From an uncultured Pelagibacteraceae bacterium (lineage in GTDB: Bacteria > Pseudomonadota > Alphaproteobacteria > Pelagibacterales > AG-422-B15): a stretch of DNA of 64,000 nt. Made by a program: the position numbers and the translations under genes. The notes under the pieces were generated by a model that did no database searches, was not told the origin of the DNA, and was given only the letters and a program-made list of their open reading frames with translations. Of this stretch, positions 61,029 to 64,000 are shown in pieces. Position 1 is the stretch's first letter, and each line of letters starts with the position of its first letter. Where the stretch lies: the NCBI GenBank assembly GCA_902554325.1, contig CACDOH010000004.1, positions 1 through 64,000 of the forward strand. Reading direction: 5' to 3'.

Positions 61029-62297
61029 ATGTTAAAAAAAGTACTACTTTATACAGTATTGTTTTCATCACTATTATCTGCCAATGCATTTGCAGCCGTC
61101 GATGACGAAACAGCTTATGCATTGAACACATTATTATTTCTAATAAGTGGATTTTTGGTGATGTGGATGGCCGCTGGATTCTGTATGTTAGAATCTGGTC
61201 TGGTTACATCTAAAAGTGTTTCAACAATTGCTGCAAAAAATATAGGTTTGTATTCTATCGCTGGGATCATGTTCTGGTTGGTAGGTTATAATCTTGCATA
61301 CGGTATTCCAGAAGGTGGATATATTGGAACGTTTACTACATGGAGCGATGGTTCAGCAGTAGCGACTGGTTATTCTGATGGATCTGACTGGTTTTTCCAG
61401 ATGGTATTCTGTGCAACAACAGCTTCAATTGTTTCAGGAACTTTGGCTGAAAGAATAAAGATTTGGCCTTTCTTTCTGTTCGTAGCAATATTAACAGGAG
61501 TTATTTATCCAATCGAGATGGGTTGGCAATGGGGTGGTGGATGGTTATCTGCTGCTGGCTTCTCAGACTTTGCTGGATCAACTCTTGTGCATGCTGCAGG
61601 TGGTGCAGCGGCATTAGCTGGTGCAATTGTACTAGGTCCAAGACTTGGAAGATTTGATAACGGAAAGTTAGTTCCATTTGCAAATTCCTCAATACCTCTA
61701 GCAACACTTGGTGTATTCATCTTGTGGTTGGGCTGGTTCGGTTTTAATGGTGGATCGCAGCTAGCTCTAGGTTCATTTGATGATGCAACAGCTGTGGCAA
61801 CAATTTATATCAATACAAACCTAGCAGCTTGTGCTGGTGTATTGGTCTGTGCAGCCATAACAAGATTAGCAAGAGGTAAAACTGACGTTGTAATGATGTT
61901 AAACGGTGCACTCGGTGGTCTTGTAGCAATTACTGCGGAACCATTAATGCCTTCTCCATTGATGGCAATCATCATAGGTGGAATTGGTGGTGCGCTAGTA
62001 TTCGCAGGTACTGAACTCTTGGTGTCATTAAAAATTGATGACGTTGTAGGGGCTATTCCGGTTCACTTGATTGCAGGTATCTGGGGTACTCTTGCTGTAC
62101 CAATTACAAATCCTGATACTAGCTTTGGAACTCAACTCCTTGGCACAGCATCTATTTGTGTGTTTGTTTTTGTGGTGTCCTTTATTATTTGGACAATCAT
62201 GAAAGCCACAATAGGTATAAGGATAAGTGAAGAAGCAGAAAAAGAAGGAACAGACGTAGCTGAGACAGGTGTCATTGCCTACTCAATTAGAGACTAA
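61029..62297 (+). CDS. amtB: Ammonium transporter
   Basis: Trimeric membrane channel/transporter for ammonium. The track starts at 60984, but an AGGGAG ribosome site lies just before the ATG at 61029 and gives a signal-peptide start (KKVLLYTVLFSSLLSANAFA). The protein is then 422 residues. Conserved features are AERIKIWPF, the substrate-gating DFAGSTLVHAAGG (first pore His) and IPVHLIAGIWGTLA (second pore His). The C-terminal tail is short. No glnK or glnB gene is linked, which is unusual for the family. A strong terminator follows. Confidence 0.95.
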   Translation: MLKKVLLYTVLFSSLLSANAFAAVDDETAYALNTLLFLISGFLVMWMAAGFCMLESGLVTSKSVSTIAAKNIGLYSIAGIMFWLVGYNLAYGIPEGGYIGTFTTWSDGSAVATGYSDGSDWFFQMVFCATTASIVSGTLAERIKIWPFFLFVAILTGVIYPIEMGWQWGGGWLSAAGFSDFAGSTLVHAAGGAAALAGAIVLGPRLGRFDNGKLVPFANSSIPLATLGVFILWLGWFGFNGGSQLALGSFDDATAVATIYINTNLAACAGVLVCAAITRLARGKTDVVMMLNGALGGLVAITAEPLMPSPLMAIIIGGIGGALVFAGTELLVSLKIDDVVGAIPVHLIAGIWGTLAVPITNPDTSFGTQLLGTASICVFVFVVSFIIWTIMKATIGIRISEEAEKEGTDVAETGVIAYSIRD

Positions 62298-62313
62298 GTC
62301 TAGTTCGTAATTA

Positions 62314-62366
62314 AAAAACGGGTCCGAAGGTTTCCCCTAGTTATTCCTTCCATCGGACCCGTTTTT
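62314..62366 (+). terminator. Strong bidirectional terminator after amtB
   Basis: A perfect 14-bp stem, AAAAACGGGTCCGA / TCGGACCCGTTTTT, with a 25-nt loop in which GAAGG and CCTTC can extend the pairing. T and A runs on both sides allow termination on either strand, but only amtB needs it because the next gene is also on the plus strand. Confidence 0.9.
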
Positions 62367-62418
62367 ATTTAATTTTAAATTTGAATTAAGTTTTTTTTGG
62401 TAATACATTGCACCATTC

Positions 62419-63363
62419 ATGACCGAACAAAACAATCCTTTTCACAAAAAAAAATCTGGAGTTTTTTTCTTCAAATCATCTAATCCCTATGAATTTTATG
62501 ATTTGCTGAATGGTGTTGATATGGAACCTAAACAAGACGTATGGGGAACTTTGATTTTTCCTGAAAATGCTAAATTGCCATGTCCAGTAATTGTTCCGAT
62601 TCATGGAAGCGCAGGTTTGAGAGAAGGTCATTACACACACATGGTTAACCTATTAGAAGCAGGCTTTGCTGTTTTCAGAATTCATCATTTTGAATCTAGG
62701 GGAGTAATTTCTATCGTAGAAAATCAAACACAAATTACTCTGGCTACCATGATAACAGATGCATTCCATGCACTTGCACTTTTAAATAAACATCCAGATA
62801 TTGATAAAGATAAAATTGGTATCATGGGATGGAGTTTAGGTGGCAGCACTGCTCTTTATTCAGCTTGGCAGCCAATAATAGATACATTAACATCAGGGGA
62901 TGAAAAATTTTCTGCATATTTACCATTGTACCCTGGAGCATTACTTAAACCTGAAGATAATCGTTGGTCTAATGCTCCAATGCATATTCTATTTGGTGAA
63001 GACGATGATTATACGCCTCTAAGTTTATGTAAAAAACTTATTGATTATATGAAACCAGCTCGTGATGTTGAGTTAACAGTTTATCCCAATGCGCATCATT
63101 CTTTTGACTCAATTGATCCTGTTGAATTCATTCCTTACGCCATCAAGCTAAAAGATATGTTTATTGATTTAAAGAAAGATGGGCGTCAGGTTTATACTGA
63201 TGAAAACGATAATACTTTTTACTTGGACAATAAGGAAGAAAGGTTTCGCTTGATTAAAGAAACACCCAATCTCTTAGGCGCTCATGCTGGAGGAAACTGG
63301 ACGGCACGTAAACAATCACATCATGATGTGGTTGACTTTTTTAGGAAGCAATTTTTCTCATAA
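62419..63363 (+). CDS. Dienelactone-hydrolase-like alpha/beta hydrolase
   Basis: A cytoplasmic 314-residue alpha/beta hydrolase of the dienelactone hydrolase group. The nucleophile is the Ser in IMGWSLGGSTALY (GxSxG), an Asp lies in HILFGEDDDYTPL, and the His in YPNAHHSFDS completes the triad. An oxyanion-hole motif is seen in IVPIHGSAGLREGH. The real substrate is unknown and no aromatic-degradation gene is nearby. It has its own unit between the amtB terminator and umuD. Confidence 0.83.
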   Translation: MTEQNNPFHKKKSGVFFFKSSNPYEFYDLLNGVDMEPKQDVWGTLIFPENAKLPCPVIVPIHGSAGLREGHYTHMVNLLEAGFAVFRIHHFESRGVISIVENQTQITLATMITDAFHALALLNKHPDIDKDKIGIMGWSLGGSTALYSAWQPIIDTLTSGDEKFSAYLPLYPGALLKPEDNRWSNAPMHILFGEDDDYTPLSLCKKLIDYMKPARDVELTVYPNAHHSFDSIDPVEFIPYAIKLKDMFIDLKKDGRQVYTDENDNTFYLDNKEERFRLIKETPNLLGAHAGGNWTARKQSHHDVVDFFRKQFFS

Positions 63364-63410
63364 ATCTTTTTAAGTAGTGTTGACTCTTATATTGAGTAAT
63401 GCAATAATAA

Positions 63411-63425
63411 GAACAAAACAAGAAC
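63411..63425. promoter_or_regulatory. LexA/SOS box upstream of umuD
   Basis: GAACAAAACAAGAAC is GAAC-N7-GAAC, the reverse complement of the alphaproteobacterial SOS box GTTC-N7-GTTC. It lies 17 bases before the umuD ATG and just downstream of a candidate promoter (TTGACT at 63380, then TAATAA-like DNA near 63405), a position suited to repression. Confidence 0.8.
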
Positions 63426-63442
63426 ATAATTAGACGTATTTC

Positions 63443-63832
63443 ATGCTTTTAACATTTTATAAAGAGGCCGTAGAGTGCGGTTTTCCTTCTCCAGCAAGGG
63501 ATTTTACTGAAGGGACAATTGATTTGAATGAAGAACTTATTCCTCATCCAAATGCAACTTTTATTGTTCGTGCGCGAGGAGATTCAATGGTGGGTTCAGG
63601 GATTTATCCTGGAGATTTATTGATTGTTGACCGAAGCATTAAGCCTCGAAATGAGTCAATTATTATTGCTGTTCTGGATGGAGAGTTGAGCGTAAAGATT
63701 CTCAGATTTAAGAATAAGCAAGTCAATTTATCATCTTCTAATAACAACTACAAAGATGTCTTAGTCTCTGAAGAAATGGATTTTACCATATGGGGAGTAT
63801 GTACGAATGTTATTCATAATTTAAGTCCATAA
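63443..63832 (+). CDS. umuD: UmuD-type SOS mutagenesis protein
   Basis: S24-family self-cleaving protein that becomes UmuD' after RecA-stimulated cleavage and joins UmuC to form Pol V. The likely cleavage site is Cys-Gly in ECGFPSPA near residue 12. The catalytic Ser is in RARGDSMVGSGIYPGD, and the Lys is in GELSVKILRF. The 129 residues are short compared with E. coli UmuD (139). It lies under a GTTC-type LexA box and 11 bases before umuC. Confidence 0.93.
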   Translation: MLLTFYKEAVECGFPSPARDFTEGTIDLNEELIPHPNATFIVRARGDSMVGSGIYPGDLLIVDRSIKPRNESIIIAVLDGELSVKILRFKNKQVNLSSSNNNYKDVLVSEEMDFTIWGVCTNVIHNLSP

Positions 63833-63843
63833 ATAGATGAAGC

Positions 63844-64000
63844 ATGAATAATAAAGTTTTTGCATTAATTGATTGTAACGCATTTTATGTTTCTTGTGAG
63901 AGAGTTTTTAATCCCAAGCTTAACAATAGACCAGTTGTAGCACTATCCAATAATGATGGGTGTATTATATCTCGTTCAAAAGAAGCAAAAGCGCTTGGAA
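63844..64000 (+). CDS. umuC: UmuC (partial, cut by window end)
   Basis: The first 52 codons of a Y-family polymerase subunit. [24 protein letters not shown] and [24 protein letters not shown] carry the Y-family start: metal-binding Asp, the NAFYVSCE segment and the [11 protein letters not shown] fingers. The rest is outside the window. It is 11 bases after umuD in the same reading direction, so the pair is an operon. Not in the supplied ORF track. Confidence 0.93.
   Translation, partial: MNNKVFALIDCNAFYVSCERVFNPKLNNRPVVALSNNDGCIISRSKEAKALG

Noticed and set aside
61463-61720. Short ORFs on both strands inside amtB
   Set aside because: Frame shadows of a glycine/alanine-rich membrane protein with no independent signals.

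Overview
This looks like about 64 kb of chromosome from a streamlined, AT-rich marine alphaproteobacterium, in the style of SAR11, HIMB59 or AEGEAN-169. The lineage within Alphaproteobacteria is an inference from gene content and base composition, not from a phylogeny. The alphaproteobacterial placement rests on several independent signs: pckA next to a ChvI/ChvG pair, a RegB/RegA redox pair, an Irr-type Fur protein beside fabA, a perfect Irr-type ICE palindrome, a GTTC-N7-GTTC LexA box at umuD, and the mutM / ubiE-ubiB-coaBC-dut arrangement. Genes are tightly packed, with many overlaps of 1 to 30 nt. I see no insertion sequences, prophage, tRNA, rRNA or CRISPR.

Layout. 1-12 kb is one long plus-strand run: corC-lnt-metK-trmB, a terminator-like hairpin, then nusA-infB-rbfA-truB-rpsO-pnp. 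rimP and ylxR are missing from their usual places. 12-19 kb holds purF, the unsaturated fatty acid genes fabI-fabB-fabA on the minus strand, irr, and an iron/peroxide operon (rubrerythrin, an HdrB-like Fe-S protein, DUF3501) preceded by two perfect palindromes. 19-23 kb is the minus-strand ubiE-ubiB-coaBC-dut run. 23-30.5 kb is mutM, rpsT, a 324-base non-coding gap, then dnaA-dnaN-recF-gyrB, the classic replication-initiation neighbourhood. 30.5-33 kb has a YgjP-type peptidase and RegB/RegA.

33-38 kb holds a diiron ferritin-like oxidase-type protein of unknown substrate, a divergent RND/MMPL transporter and an orphan ABC ATPase. 38-43 kb is a plus-strand run of a zf-CHCC mini-protein (missing from the ORF track), polA, a nucleotidyltransferase-cupin fusion and an MFS transporter. 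43-51 kb is pckA, chvI-chvG, ahcY, tsaE-amgK-murU and a DsbA-like protein, without the hprK/PTS genes found between chvG and ahcY in many relatives. 51-58 kb has hspQ, yciB, a TauD-like dioxygenase with a DMT exporter, an MBL-fold lipoprotein, DUF3429, HupE/UreJ and a membrane-anchored parvulin-like protein. 58-64 kb has a large cysteine-rich exported DUF3604 protein, a 54-residue membrane mini-protein, amtB, a dienelactone-hydrolase-like protein, and umuD with the first part of umuC cut by the window edge.

The best candidates for undescribed biology are: (1) the DUF3604 / parvulin / HupE / small membrane protein neighbourhood, which looks like an envelope system built on a PHP-like metallo-hydrolase; (2) the diiron protein with two EX29EXXH motifs beside an RND transporter and a shared palindrome; (3) the nucleotidyltransferase-cupin fusion with a degraded cupin metal site; and (4) the ICE-box-controlled rubrerythrin/Fe-S/DUF3501 operon.
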